Shown: positions 15,782 to 25,670, counted from the stretch's first letter. The stretch: DNA of 64,000 nt from Chitinophaga sp. YR627 (GCF_900114995.1 NZ_FOUX01000002.1:248001-312000), one strand, 5' to 3'. Numbers and translations: made by a program. Notes: generated by a model from the letters alone, not told the origin.

Positions 15782-17752
15782 TTAGAAGATTGAAGGAATG
15801 TTGGATGGTATATGTCCATTCTTAGATACGGACAACAGTTTTGCTTTTACCGTATCCTGGTGGAAATAATCTAATACCGGTTGCTTGCTGTAATAAGCCG
15901 TGATGGTATCTGATGTGGTTGGAGCGGTTGGGGTATTCCCTGCTATTCTCATATCCAGTATATAAGAAGTAGTATTATTGAGTACATGATCAATGCCTCG
16001 TTGGATTGCTGCCTTTACTGCTCCCGGTGTTTCCACCACTTCTCCGTTCTCACCACCGAATGCTTTCGCCAGTGATACGAAATCGAGTTTGGGTCTTTCA
16101 AGGCGCAGATATGGCGGATCCATTGTTTTGGGTTTCCAGCCATAGCCAGGTGCACTGCCATATGAATCGACTACCTGTTTTAAACCCAGTTGCAGGGTAT
16201 GGTATTCCTGGTTGTTTGTAACAATATACAGGATTGGTAGTTGTTCATGTGCTGCCGTCCAGTAGGTCTGTGGATAGAATAGTGAAGACCCATCCCCCAC
16301 CGCATTTATCACCAGTTTTGTACCTGTTCCCTGTGACGATCTATCCTCCAGTTTAATGCCTAACGATGCCGGCATTGACCAACCCAATGAACCTCCGGCT
16401 ACACAGTAATAGCTTACCGGTTTAGCGCCATCTGTACTAAATGGCAGATAATACTGGAAAGGAGCGCCATCGGATACAGCTTCATGCACATATACGAAAT
16501 TGTCTACCAGTTCCCTTTTTTCAATCTCTTCTTTTAAAGCTTTAGCGATAACAACAGACCATATATCGTCCTGTTCCATCGCTTCCAGCAAATATGCGTC
16601 CCAGTCTGCTGCTCTTTTTACAGATAATAACCGCATCTTTTCATTCCTGGCTGCAGCTTCTTCCGGTGGCGTGATATAACCATTCAAAATCGGTAGTGTC
16701 GCTTTGATATCACCGAAGATGGCTGCTTCTCCGTAATAGTTCTTCGCAATATCCCAGGTATTGTTTGTCAGGTATACCTGTTTTAGTTCAGGAGGGAATA
16801 GCGGTCCGTCGGAATACTTATATACGGCCAACTGTGCCTGTGCGCCAAAGCCAATCAGGAATGCTACATCATGGTCTTTGAACACCCCCTGGACGCCGGC
16901 CTGACTTCCCGGTAATTCGCCCTGCCAATGGTAGTCATTATTAGGGAAATTAGCCAGACTACTAAAACTTTGTAATACGACAGGTGCCCCTAACAGTTCA
17001 GCTAATTCCTGCAATTCTGCCCAGGCATCTGCATAACCCACTGCATCACCGGCAACTATAACCGGATTTTTAGCTGCTGAAAGAATATCTGCCGCTTGTC
17101 TGATAGTAGCGTCATCTCCGGTGAAATGTGGAGATATACGGGTCACTCCCTTAACCTTATCTTCATCTTCGATGGCCACCATGGTAAAGTCCCATGGGAT
17201 GGATACGAATACAGGGCCGTTAGGCGGAGCCATCGCTTCTTTAAAGGCACGTTGCAGTACTAATGGAATTTCTTCAGGAGTACGTACTTCATGCGCCCAT
17301 TTAGTGTATTGTTTGGCAAGGTCCACCAGATTAGATGCCAGCAGTGGTTCCTGGGTGATCAATTCGTTCTGTTGCTGGCAACAAAGAATCACCAGTGGCA
17401 CCTGGGATCGGTAAGCATTGAACAGGTTGCCGATGCTATGCGCAATACCAGGGGTAACGTGTACAACAAGTACACCTGGTTTACCAGTCATCCGGGCAGA
17501 TCCCATCGCTGCGCCAATAGCAATGTTTTCATGAAGGCACTCAATATAGCGTACCTCATTTTCGGGATAAGAAGTACCATCAATAATAGGAATTTCATTC
17601 GTTCCTGGTACCCCGAAAATGTAATGGATACCCAGGTCTTTCAGGATATCAAATACATAATCACGTGTCCAGCGTGTGGCCTGGTCGAACGCATGTTCGA
17701 TCACATCATCACTGGTCTGGCGTACAGCCTGATCCGTTTGTGGTGTTGTCAT
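15782..17752 (-). CDS. ThDP-dependent 2-oxo-acid decarboxylase/carboligase
   Basis: A 656-residue enzyme with the three-domain layout of acetolactate synthase and benzoylformate decarboxylase. The N-terminal pyrimidine-binding domain has the catalytic Glu in ECLHENIAIGAAMGSARMTG. The middle domain runs about 225-390. The C-terminal diphosphate domain has the Mg-ThDP motif GDGSSLFYPQTYW...IVTNN. Length exceeds the usual 530-570 by an N-terminal leader of about 28 residues and a C-terminal tail of about 45. The Arg/FAD features of true acetolactate synthase are not evident, so a decarboxylase or acyloin-forming carboligase is likelier. It is the first gene of a two-gene operon with the amine oxidase. 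Confidence 0.85.
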   Translation of the reverse strand: MTTPQTDQAVRQTSDDVIEHAFDQATRWTRDYVFDILKDLGIHYIFGVPGTNEIPIIDGTSYPENEVRYIECLHENIAIGAAMGSARMTGKPGVLVVHVTPGIAHSIGNLFNAYRSQVPLVILCCQQQNELITQEPLLASNLVDLAKQYTKWAHEVRTPEEIPLVLQRAFKEAMAPPNGPVFVSIPWDFTMVAIEDEDKVKGVTRISPHFTGDDATIRQAADILSAAKNPVIVAGDAVGYADAWAELQELAELLGAPVVLQSFSSLANFPNNDYHWQGELPGSQAGVQGVFKDHDVAFLIGFGAQAQLAVYKYSDGPLFPPELKQVYLTNNTWDIAKNYYGEAAIFGDIKATLPILNGYITPPEEAAARNEKMRLLSVKRAADWDAYLLEAMEQDDIWSVVIAKALKEEIEKRELVDNFVYVHEAVSDGAPFQYYLPFSTDGAKPVSYYCVAGGSLGWSMPASLGIKLEDRSSQGTGTKLVINAVGDGSSLFYPQTYWTAAHEQLPILYIVTNNQEYHTLQLGLKQVVDSYGSAPGYGWKPKTMDPPYLRLERPKLDFVSLAKAFGGENGEVVETPGAVKAAIQRGIDHVLNNTTSYILDMRIAGNTPTAPTTSDTITAYYSKQPVLDYFHQDTVKAKLLSVSKNGHIPSNIPSIF

Positions 17753-18210
17753 ATAATGGAGTTTTGGAATTTGGTTATTCAGAGGTTGTTTGTCGTGGAA
17801 ACTGTATCGGGTATCATGAATAAGGTGCCGGTATTTTAAGGGTTTGTCAATTCATTGGAATCCAGATTGTAAACAACCATTTATTCCTGATTGTTTACTG
17901 CTGTCTGAAAAAAACAGAAAATGATACAATAGTAATTTTATGCTCGTTCTCTATAAAGTTTGTTGACACATTGCCGCTTTTAATCATTTCTCGAAAAACC
18001 TATATGCATGCCTGTCAACAATAAAGGTATCCAGGTATAGAAGCTTCTCTGTATCCGGCAAAAAGACTATACTCATTAATATATACTCTTTTACTGCAAA
18101 CGGTTAAAATAAGTAAAGTCATACCGCATTTTACATTATATATTTACAAAATATAACCATAGCCCCATATCGTCAACCTATAGTCTCTTAGAATAACCAA
18201 ATATAGAAAC
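17753..18210. promoter_or_regulatory. Long divergent promoter region with a dyad
   Basis: This 458-bp gap separates the leftward oxidase/ThDP operon from the rightward GH5 gene. It has no credible ORF. The inverted repeat gtaaacaa (17869-17876) / ttgtttac (17891-17898), each arm preceded by a similar ..gatt, is operator-like and lies upstream of the ThDP gene. No regulator gene is adjacent. Confidence 0.35.
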
Positions 18211-20280
18211 ATGAAAAAACCACTTATCCTATTATTAAACCTGCTATTAGCACTGTATGGCTACTCACAATCGCCTGTATCCATCAACGGCCAGCTTAAA
18301 GTTGTCGGCAACAAACTCACTAACCAGAACGGTTATCCCATTCAGCTGAGAGGGATGAGCACTCATGGCATTCAATGGTATGAAGGCTGTATTACGGATG
18401 CGTCGATTGATACACTTACCCGCGACTGGGGAGCTGATATCCTGCGTGTGTCCATGTACATTCAGGAGGGTGGTTATGAAACCAACCCTGCCTACTACAC
18501 TGCAGTGGTCAAGCGATTTGTAGATAAAGCTACTGCCCGTGGCTTATATGCTTTGATCGATTTCCACATGCTTACACCTGGTGATCCAAATTATAACACC
18601 AGCAGGGCAATTACTTTCTTTACTGATATTGCGAACACATACAAGAACAATAACAATGTCCTGTATGAAATCTGCAATGAGCCTAATGGTGTAAGCTGGG
18701 CTGGCATTAAAAGTTATGCAGAGCAGGTGATACCTGTGATCAGGGCCATTGATAATGACGCAGTAATCTGCGTGGGTACAAGAGCCTGGTCTTCCTTCGG
18801 TCTTTCTGAGGGCAGCACTGCACAGGAGATCCTGAACAATCCTGTGAACGCCTCCAATATCATGTACAGCTTCCACTTCTATGCGAAGAGTCACCAGGAT
18901 TATTATCTCAACCATCTCGAATGGGCAGCTGACCGTCTGCCTGTGTTCGTGACAGAATTTGGTACACAGGAAGCTTCCGGCGATGGCCCTAATGATTTTG
19001 CAATGGGACAAAGATATATAGACCTCATGCGCAATAAGAAGATCAGCTGGACTAACTGGAACTACAGCGATAACCCGTTAAGCGGTGCTGTATGGACCAG
19101 CGGCACATGTGGCAGTAATAGCTGGTCACCAAACAGACTGAAAGAATCAGGTCAGTTTATCAGAAATAATATGAGGACTGCGGATGATTTTGGCGGTAGT
19201 GGTAACACGAATCTTGCTACCGGTAAAACAGTCACCGTTTCCTCCACAGAAGAATCTACACTTACCGGTAATTTTGCGGTAGATGGTAATCTGTCCACCC
19301 GTTGGGCGAGCGCCATGGGTACAGACCCACAATGGATCACCGTTGATCTCGGCAATACTTACAGCATTAACCGCATCAAAATCAACTGGGAAGCGGCTTA
19401 TGGTAAGAATTTCCTGGTACAGGTATCTTCAGACAACAGTAACTGGACGACCCTGCAGAATGTGCAGAACAATACATCGCTCACCAATGATTACGCGAAT
19501 CTGACTGGTACCGGCCGTTATGTGCGTATTTATGGCACTGTACGCGGTACCACCTATGGCTATTCTATCTATGAACTGGAAGTATACGGTGCACCTGTAA
19601 CGGGTGCCAACATTGCGTTGAACAAGTCTGTGTTTGTATCTTCTGTAGAAGAACCAGGTCTTGAGGGCAACTATGCAGTAGATGGCAATGCGGCTACACG
19701 CTGGTCAGCTACGATGTACACGGATCCTCAGTGGATTACCGTTGACCTGGGCAACAGCTATCGTCTTTCTCAGGTGAAGATCATATGGGAAGCAGCGTAT
19801 GCAAAAGATTATCTGTTGCAGGTATCTTCTGATAATGTTAACTGGACAACGGTAAAGAACATCCAGGGAAACAACTCTCTGACAAATGATCATACCGGAT
19901 TATCTGCTACCGCAAGATATGTACGTATGTATGGCACTGCGCGTGGTTCCGAATATGGATACTCTGTTTACGAGTTCCAGGTTTATGGAAGTCTGGCTAC
20001 AGCAAGAACCACAGCAATGGCTACAGACAAGCCGGTTAGCAAACCACTGATATCTGTATTCCCTGTGCCTGCGCATGACAACATCTTGGTAGCTATCCCA
20101 GCAAGTCATCAGCAAAAGAGCCAGATCAGTCTCTATGACATGAGCGGCAAAGTATATCTCACCGAAACAACTGCTGCCACTACTTACAACATGGATATAA
20201 GTAAATTGCCGGCAGGTATCTATATCATGCAGATTCTCACTGACGGTAAAAAGACCATCAGGAAGATCGTTAAAGAATAA
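18211..20280 (+). CDS. Secreted GH5 endoglucanase-like enzyme with two F5/8C domains and T9SS tag
   Basis: A 689-residue protein: signal peptide (1-19), GH5 catalytic domain (about 25-320), two discoidin/F5-8C carbohydrate-binding modules (about 335-465 and 470-597) and a C-terminal type A T9SS sorting domain (about 618-689). The GH5 acid/base Glu is in LYEICNEPNG and the nucleophile Glu in PVFVTEFGTQ. LRGMSTHGIQWY and FHFYAKSH are typical of cellulase-like GH5 (subfamily 2). The two F5/8C modules are close copies (TDPQWITVDLGN in both), so one arose by intragenic duplication. The C-terminal ISVFPVPAHDN...LPAGIYIMQIL...IRKIVKE is the secretion signal. It probably attacks a beta-glucan at the cell surface or outside the cell. 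Confidence 0.93.
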   Translation: MKKPLILLLNLLLALYGYSQSPVSINGQLKVVGNKLTNQNGYPIQLRGMSTHGIQWYEGCITDASIDTLTRDWGADILRVSMYIQEGGYETNPAYYTAVVKRFVDKATARGLYALIDFHMLTPGDPNYNTSRAITFFTDIANTYKNNNNVLYEICNEPNGVSWAGIKSYAEQVIPVIRAIDNDAVICVGTRAWSSFGLSEGSTAQEILNNPVNASNIMYSFHFYAKSHQDYYLNHLEWAADRLPVFVTEFGTQEASGDGPNDFAMGQRYIDLMRNKKISWTNWNYSDNPLSGAVWTSGTCGSNSWSPNRLKESGQFIRNNMRTADDFGGSGNTNLATGKTVTVSSTEESTLTGNFAVDGNLSTRWASAMGTDPQWITVDLGNTYSINRIKINWEAAYGKNFLVQVSSDNSNWTTLQNVQNNTSLTNDYANLTGTGRYVRIYGTVRGTTYGYSIYELEVYGAPVTGANIALNKSVFVSSVEEPGLEGNYAVDGNAATRWSATMYTDPQWITVDLGNSYRLSQVKIIWEAAYAKDYLLQVSSDNVNWTTVKNIQGNNSLTNDHTGLSATARYVRMYGTARGSEYGYSVYEFQVYGSLATARTTAMATDKPVSKPLISVFPVPAHDNILVAIPASHQQKSQISLYDMSGKVYLTETTAATTYNMDISKLPAGIYIMQILTDGKKTIRKIVKE

Positions 20281-20292
20281 ATAAGCTACACA

Positions 20293-20318
20293 ACAAGCAT
20301 CCTGCACAGGATGCTTGT
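20293..20318 (+). terminator. Hairpin after the GH5 gene
   Basis: Perfect arms acaagcatcctg and caggatgcttgt. The T-run is weak. Confidence 0.5.
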
Positions 20319-20357
20319 TGGCCTATAAGAGAGATGCATCAGTGCAAAAAGAGGCTA

Positions 20358-20365
20358 TAATTTTG
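20358..20365 (+). promoter_or_regulatory. -7 promoter box of ppnP
   Basis: TAATTTTG matches TAnnTTTG and lies about 59 bases upstream of the ATG. No clear -33 TTTG is present at the expected distance. Confidence 0.45.
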
Positions 20366-20423
20366 TCAGGGAATAAATTAATTTAGGGGCATCAGAAAAC
20401 AAAACATTCAATAAATTAACATT

Positions 20424-20726
20424 ATGAGTAGTTCAAACACCACCGATAAAGTTCCGCATAACGTATACTTTGATGGAAAGGTTCAGAGTCTTGGTATCGA
20501 AACAGACAAAGGCCCTGCAACCGTTGGCGTGATGAAAAAGGGAACTTATGTATTCAATACCAGCTCACCTGAGACTATGGTCGTTATTTCAGGCGACATG
20601 AGTACAAAGATCAGCGGTGGTGAATGGATCAAGCATAAGCAGGGAGATAGTTTTGACGTGCCAGCTAATAGTTCATTTGATGTATTATGTGATACCGATG
20701 TAGCCTATATCTGTTATTATCAATAA
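20424..20726 (+). CDS. ppnP: Pyrimidine/purine nucleoside phosphorylase
   Basis: A 100-residue single-domain cupin of the PpnP (DUF1255) family. Recognisable segments are VYFDGKVQSLGIET, GPATVGVMKKGTYVFNTSSP, ETMVVISGDM, GDSFDVPANSSFDVLC and the terminal VAYICYYQ. Length matches the family (about 94-100). Family members phosphorolyse several nucleosides to the free base and ribose 1-phosphate. It is a cytoplasmic, monocistronic gene with its own promoter box and terminator. Confidence 0.92.
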   Translation: MSSSNTTDKVPHNVYFDGKVQSLGIETDKGPATVGVMKKGTYVFNTSSPETMVVISGDMSTKISGGEWIKHKQGDSFDVPANSSFDVLCDTDVAYICYYQ

Positions 20727-20787
20727 CCGATCAACATGTAAGCCTTATTACCACATAGGTAATACAGCCGCATAACAAGGATATAAA

Positions 20788-20824
20788 AGAAAACGCCGGA
20801 GATGATCTCCGGCGTTTTCTTTTG
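20788..20824. terminator. Bidirectional terminator between ppnP and the TonB receptor
   Basis: The perfect 16-bp stem agaaaacgccggagat / atctccggcgttttct (20788-20803, 20805-20820) is followed by tttg. It serves both convergent genes. Confidence 0.85.
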
Positions 20825-20831
20825 TATAAAA

Positions 20832-23192
20832 TCAGAATTTTAAAGTCACGCTACCTGCAAAAGACCGCGGTGGCTGAGGATTACCATAAGGCCCCCAATA
20901 ACGCGCATCGCCCAGGTTATCTACCTTGATACCCAGTCTGTAACGGGGTTGATCATAGAAGACACTTGTATTTAATACTGTAAACGCTGGATTGGTAAAG
21001 GTATTCTGGTCGTTATAATAGCTCTCGCTGTTATAGTTACCGCCAAAACCTAATCCGAGCCCTCTTACAGCACCGTTAGTCACCCGATAACTGATCCAGG
21101 CATTGATCATACTTTTAGGTGCACGTGCAGGTGTTTTACCTTCAATCGTTTTATCCGCCTTTGTGTATTTGCTGTCATTATAACCGTAACCTGCCACGAT
21201 GTTCAACCCATCCAGCGGATTCGCAATGAGTTCCGCTTCAAAACCTTTGCTACGCTGTGTACCATCCTGTACCATGTAGCGGTTATCATTGGGATCAGTG
21301 CGCAGTTTGTCAGACACTTCAATATCATAATAAGTGGCAGTAGCCGTGATCCTTTTGTTCAGCATTTCGAGTTTCACACCACCTTCCAGCTGGTTGGCCA
21401 TCTCCGGTTTGAATACATTACCGTTAATATCAAGCGTGGACGAATAGTTAAACCCATTCAGGTAATTACCAAACACAGACAGCTGGTCTTTGATCACCTG
21501 GTATACGATACCCAGTTTGGGAGAAAGGGCTGTTTTGTCGTATGCCCCGGTGGTAACACCTGTCAGCAGGTTAGTACTCCCTTTTGATTCAATCCTGTCC
21601 AGACGTAAGCTTAACATTACCAGCAACTGCTCTGTGACATTTACCACATCGGAAGCATAAGCGCCATAACGCAGTGTTTTGCTGGTAGTAGCAGATGTCA
21701 GCGGCAGCTGGGACAGGCGCTGGTTTACTTTTTCTATCGTAATGAATGGGGTTGAAGGCCTGGTATAGTTCACTGAATCATATAGGAAGCGTTGAATATA
21801 GGTAGGTTTGGTAACGTCTGCGAGGTAATCGACCCCAATTACCATACGATTCCTGAAACGTCCTATGTTAAATTCACCATTGATGTTCTGCATTACCTGT
21901 ACAGCATAATAATGATGGTTATACTTCTGCACCTGCCTGCTCATCAGCGTATCATTCAGCATCGTGGGTGTGAATTGCAGCTGATTCTTCGCATCTATAC
22001 CACCATAGTTGAACGAGGTGGAAGAACTCCATTTGCTGTTGAATTTATAATTCATTGCGCCGTAGAAATTATAACCAGGGAAAGTAGATGTAAGATCATC
22101 ACTGCTAAAGGTGCGGAAATAGTATGGTAGCAGGTCTTTCATGCTTTTTTGCTTTGGCAGCGCAGCCGGATTAGGCGTAACACCCATACCTATGCTGGTG
22201 CCAAAGTTGCGGTATACTTCTGCATCTATAAGAAAAGACATTTTATCGTTCACCTGATAAGACAGGGTCGGTGCGAAAAAGTAATTACGTGAGAACCCAT
22301 TTTCCTGGAAACCTTCCTGTGAATGGCGGGCTGCATTTACACGCAGTAAGGTCTTCTTGTCTTTATCCAGCGGTGCGTTCATGTCAACGCTCAATCTGCT
22401 GAGGCTATAGCTGCCACCGGTATAGGTCACTTCTGTCTTAAAGACATCAAAAGGCCGTTTTGTGACCCTGTTCACCACACCGCCGTAGGACACCGCACCT
22501 GAGCCAAATAAGGTACCAGAAGGCCCTTTAATCACCTCAATACGTTCTACATTGGATACGTCGATGGTCGTCAGCTGGTTAGCCACCAATCCGTTGCGCA
22601 GGAAGTTAGCGGTACGGAATCCACGGATGATAGTAGAACTACGTCCATTGGACACCTGTTCCAGCGTATTGACACCTGCTGCGTTTTTAACCGCATCACG
22701 GTAGTCTGTTACAATCTGTTCTCCCATTAATTCTTTGGAGATAACACTGTATACCTGCGGATTTTCGAGATTGCTGATAGGTAAACGGGAAACATTATAA
22801 GTTTCCTTCTTTGAAAACTTATTAGAGTTGGCGGTGATCTCCACTTCCTGCAATTGTTTATCCGAAACTGCCAGCTGGAAAGTAACATCGATCTGTTTGT
22901 CGGCTTCCACTGTAACGGACTGTTTAAGCGTCGTAAAGCCGATCAGCGACACGACTAACTCATAAGTACCGGCTGGCACATCGCGCAATATAAATTCACC
23001 ACTCTCATTGGTAATGGCATTTTTCTTTGTTTCCTGCAGTACGACTGTTACAGATGGAGCAGCATTGCCATCACTGGTGAGGACCTTGCCTTTAATGCTT
23101 CCTTTCGGCGCATCAGCGGCGTTTACGTGAAGAAATGAGCATAGCATTGCCAGTACAAATAGCAGGTATTTGTTTAGAGGTATTGTCATCAT
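20832..23192 (-). CDS. TonB-dependent siderophore-type receptor
   Basis: A 786-residue outer membrane receptor: signal peptide (about 1-25), carboxypeptidase-like regulatory domain (GSIKGKVLTSDGNAAPSVTV... to about 115), plug domain (PQVYSVISKELMGEQ, SSTIIRGFRTANFLRNG, VERIEVIKGPSGTLFGSG) and a beta-barrel ending in ...PPRSFAGSVTLKF with a terminal Phe. The plug sequence and NRVTKRP match the ferrichrome/ferric-siderophore subfamily rather than SusC. Uptake of a ferric siderophore with TonB energy is the expected role. No siderophore synthesis or PepSY gene is adjacent. It forms its own unit, ending at the hairpin at 20788. Confidence 0.9.
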   Translation of the reverse strand: MMTIPLNKYLLFVLAMLCSFLHVNAADAPKGSIKGKVLTSDGNAAPSVTVVLQETKKNAITNESGEFILRDVPAGTYELVVSLIGFTTLKQSVTVEADKQIDVTFQLAVSDKQLQEVEITANSNKFSKKETYNVSRLPISNLENPQVYSVISKELMGEQIVTDYRDAVKNAAGVNTLEQVSNGRSSTIIRGFRTANFLRNGLVANQLTTIDVSNVERIEVIKGPSGTLFGSGAVSYGGVVNRVTKRPFDVFKTEVTYTGGSYSLSRLSVDMNAPLDKDKKTLLRVNAARHSQEGFQENGFSRNYFFAPTLSYQVNDKMSFLIDAEVYRNFGTSIGMGVTPNPAALPKQKSMKDLLPYYFRTFSSDDLTSTFPGYNFYGAMNYKFNSKWSSSTSFNYGGIDAKNQLQFTPTMLNDTLMSRQVQKYNHHYYAVQVMQNINGEFNIGRFRNRMVIGVDYLADVTKPTYIQRFLYDSVNYTRPSTPFITIEKVNQRLSQLPLTSATTSKTLRYGAYASDVVNVTEQLLVMLSLRLDRIESKGSTNLLTGVTTGAYDKTALSPKLGIVYQVIKDQLSVFGNYLNGFNYSSTLDINGNVFKPEMANQLEGGVKLEMLNKRITATATYYDIEVSDKLRTDPNDNRYMVQDGTQRSKGFEAELIANPLDGLNIVAGYGYNDSKYTKADKTIEGKTPARAPKSMINAWISYRVTNGAVRGLGLGFGGNYNSESYYNDQNTFTNPAFTVLNTSVFYDQPRYRLGIKVDNLGDARYWGPYGNPQPPRSFAGSVTLKF

Positions 23193-23279
23193 GGATTATT
23201 TGACTGCAAAGGTTATCACGATGAACGCCAATAAATAATCAAAATGGGAAAAGAATTTATCTAATGCGGAAAAAACCGA

Positions 23280-25166
23280 TCAGCCATTTCTGACAGTCTG
23301 TTCAAATACCTCAGATAAGAGATCGGTGATCTTGATGTGTATGGTACCCGCTTTTGCAGGCATACGATATACACCCTCTACCAGATGGTTGCGTTCGGGG
23401 ATGTCAATTACTTTAGGCTTGAATACGGTTCCATCGTAGTTATAATCTATCATAACACTATCCACCAGCTCTTTCCAGTTATCCACATTTTCTTTCTGAA
23501 GGGATAGTTTCTGTAAAAGATTTATCGGGTAAAATGCATGTATAAAGAGCTTCCCACTTTCTATGGATATCGCGGCTTCAGCATCCCGTTTCAATTCAAG
23601 CGTCGTTTTATCTTTTAAAATATCTATCACTTCAATGTCGAGTTTATAGGGAACCGCGCTTTGTAAATATGCCGCCAGACCGGGCTCATGTCCCATACAG
23701 ATCAACAGGAGACGCAAGACAGGTTTTGCGGGGTGTTTGCTTTTTAGTTTCTCAAATGTTTTGTAGTCAAAATTTGCTATTAATTCATTCAGGTCGGCGT
23801 TGGTCGCTATGCTGTTAATGGGCATGATCCTGACCATTCTGCCATCCTTCTCACCATCATAGACATTATTATTGGGAAAGGGTTTTATCTCCAGGGCCTT
23901 TAAGATGATTTCTCTCGCCTCCAGCGGATTCCGAAAGACGTCATAATGATTGACATTATATATCTGAAACCCGGTGTATCTTGTTTCTCTTACTCCTTTT
24001 TCTTTCAGCTCTGCAGCGATATGCAGCAAACGCTTAGTGGTTGTTTGTACTGCGCCTAAGTTGATGTCTGCGCCGATAAACTTCCTTCCTGTTTTCATGG
24101 CAACTGCCTGTACAGTCCCGGAGCCCATGAAACAATCAAAAACAATCGATCCGGGATTTGTTGTTGTCAGTATGATCCTTTCTATTAAATCTACCGGTTT
24201 CTGTGTAGGATAGCCCAGTTTTTCCTCTGATTTGGGATCTAAACCTTTCATATGCCAGACAGAATCAAGTGGCTGACCTTTTACTTCATAAATAACATCA
24301 TCTGCAGCCGGTTCTCTTTTGTGTTCGCGCTTCCATTTATTCAGGTATCTGATGAAACGGCTATCCTGAAGGGGCATTTTATTGCCATAGATCTTACCAT
24401 TTTCATCAATATAGTCCGACCATCTGACAGCATCAATGGTATTTTCCAGTGACGTATCATACAATTTATTATAAATGAAGTCCTCTCCTTTTTTATAAAA
24501 CAACAGGTTATCATGTTTTCTGGCGAAATACTTCCTTGTTTGTCCCTGAAAGGTTTTATAATGCCAGATTATTTCATTGATGCAATTGCCGGGTCCGAAA
24601 ATCTCATCCATAATACATCGCAGATGATGTACTTTATGCCAGTCACATTGTAAAATAATAGACCCTTTTTCAGACAGCAGTTCTCTGATCAGTATCAGCC
24701 GCTCATACATAAATTGCAGATACTCATCGTTAGACCATATATCAGAATACTGTTTTTCCTCAAATGATATTGCATTATTGACTACTTCCCTACCTCTCAA
24801 TTTTATCTTCTTTCTGTAATCGGCTTTGCTGTCATAAGGCGGATCGATATAAATAAAGTCAATTTGTCCTTTATAGTCTTTCAGGAGATGCCCCATGACC
24901 TGTAAATTATCTCCCCAGAAGATCTTATTCATCCATCCCCGCACCTGTTTTCCGTAACTATCCTTCAATCGGGCTGGATAATACTGCGTACTATCAAAAG
25001 GGCGCCTGCCCTTCCAATGTAACATCGGATGGCCCTTCACTGGTTCAAATTTGTATGTTGCTGCTGATTGTCTCTCCTGATTCACCATCTTTCTACTATT
25101 TGCGTACGTTGCTGGTAGTTCACTATTCCCTGTTGCTGCCTTGTACTTATCGTCAAATATAGACAT
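23280..25166 (-). CDS. Site-specific DNA methyltransferase (probable N6-adenine, beta class)
   Basis: A 628-residue protein starting MSIFDDKYKAATGNSELPAT. The catalytic motif IV is FIYIDPPYDSKADY, and it precedes the AdoMet-binding motif I in DCFMGSGTVQAVAMKTGRKFIGAD, the order of beta-class amino-methyltransferases such as type III Mod. SEEKLGYPTQKPVDLIERII is the motif X region. About 230 residues after motif I form an extra C-terminal domain that may read DNA. No restriction endonuclease gene lies on either side (an outer membrane receptor and small lipoproteins), so it appears solitary. N4-cytosine activity cannot be excluded. Confidence 0.87.
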   Translation of the reverse strand: MSIFDDKYKAATGNSELPATYANSRKMVNQERQSAATYKFEPVKGHPMLHWKGRRPFDSTQYYPARLKDSYGKQVRGWMNKIFWGDNLQVMGHLLKDYKGQIDFIYIDPPYDSKADYRKKIKLRGREVVNNAISFEEKQYSDIWSNDEYLQFMYERLILIRELLSEKGSIILQCDWHKVHHLRCIMDEIFGPGNCINEIIWHYKTFQGQTRKYFARKHDNLLFYKKGEDFIYNKLYDTSLENTIDAVRWSDYIDENGKIYGNKMPLQDSRFIRYLNKWKREHKREPAADDVIYEVKGQPLDSVWHMKGLDPKSEEKLGYPTQKPVDLIERIILTTTNPGSIVFDCFMGSGTVQAVAMKTGRKFIGADINLGAVQTTTKRLLHIAAELKEKGVRETRYTGFQIYNVNHYDVFRNPLEAREIILKALEIKPFPNNNVYDGEKDGRMVRIMPINSIATNADLNELIANFDYKTFEKLKSKHPAKPVLRLLLICMGHEPGLAAYLQSAVPYKLDIEVIDILKDKTTLELKRDAEAAISIESGKLFIHAFYPINLLQKLSLQKENVDNWKELVDSVMIDYNYDGTVFKPKVIDIPERNHLVEGVYRMPAKAGTIHIKITDLLSEVFEQTVRNG

Positions 25167-25252
25167 AGTATGCATTATATCATCTTTATTTGCACCAAAC
25201 GAAATGCCTGGATTTCACTTCTTCTTTAAAAATAATTTGAGTATATTCATGT

Positions 25253-25633
25253 ATGAAGACGCATTTCCTTTACTACCTGTTATTACCACTTGTTGTTGCC
25301 TGCAAAAAACAAAGTACTGCGACTGCATCCAGGTTACCCGAAGCGGATACGGCTGTTACCAATTACGCTTATCCGCTTGTGACAGCAGCCAATAGCATAG
25401 CACTGGACACCGGAACAGTATACCGGCTTGCACTCGGACAATATGCCTCTTTCTTCAGGTTTGACCGGCGTATAAAAAACGGTGACCTGTATTTTGAGGC
25501 TATACAGGAAAGCGCCAGACAGTTCAGCCCTTTAAAGTTTTTCGTATCTAATAATGGCACAGGAGAAGTAGTTGCCATTGCAAACGCTTCAACAGAAGAA
25601 ACTGAAAAGTTCAATAAAGCATGGCACCGATAG
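25253..25633 (+). CDS. Small lipoprotein
   Basis: A 126-residue exported lipoprotein with lipobox VVAC at Cys17, followed by KKQSTATASRLPEAD. The mature part is short and soluble (YAYPLVTAANSIALDTGTVY, YASFFRFDRRIKNGDLYFEA). It has no known motif. A second lipoprotein gene starts 37 bp downstream in the same direction, so they probably form one unit. Confidence 0.65.
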   Translation: MKTHFLYYLLLPLVVACKKQSTATASRLPEADTAVTNYAYPLVTAANSIALDTGTVYRLALGQYASFFRFDRRIKNGDLYFEAIQESARQFSPLKFFVSNNGTGEVVAIANASTEETEKFNKAWHR

Positions 25634-25670
25634 ATGATTGTTAACTTACCCTTTTAAAAATAAATCCCTT

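Noticed and set aside
20785..20824. Stem core shared with 6683-6701 considered as a mobile repeat
   Set aside because: Only the 8-base ccggagat core is shared. Both behave as ordinary terminators and no other copies were noticed.
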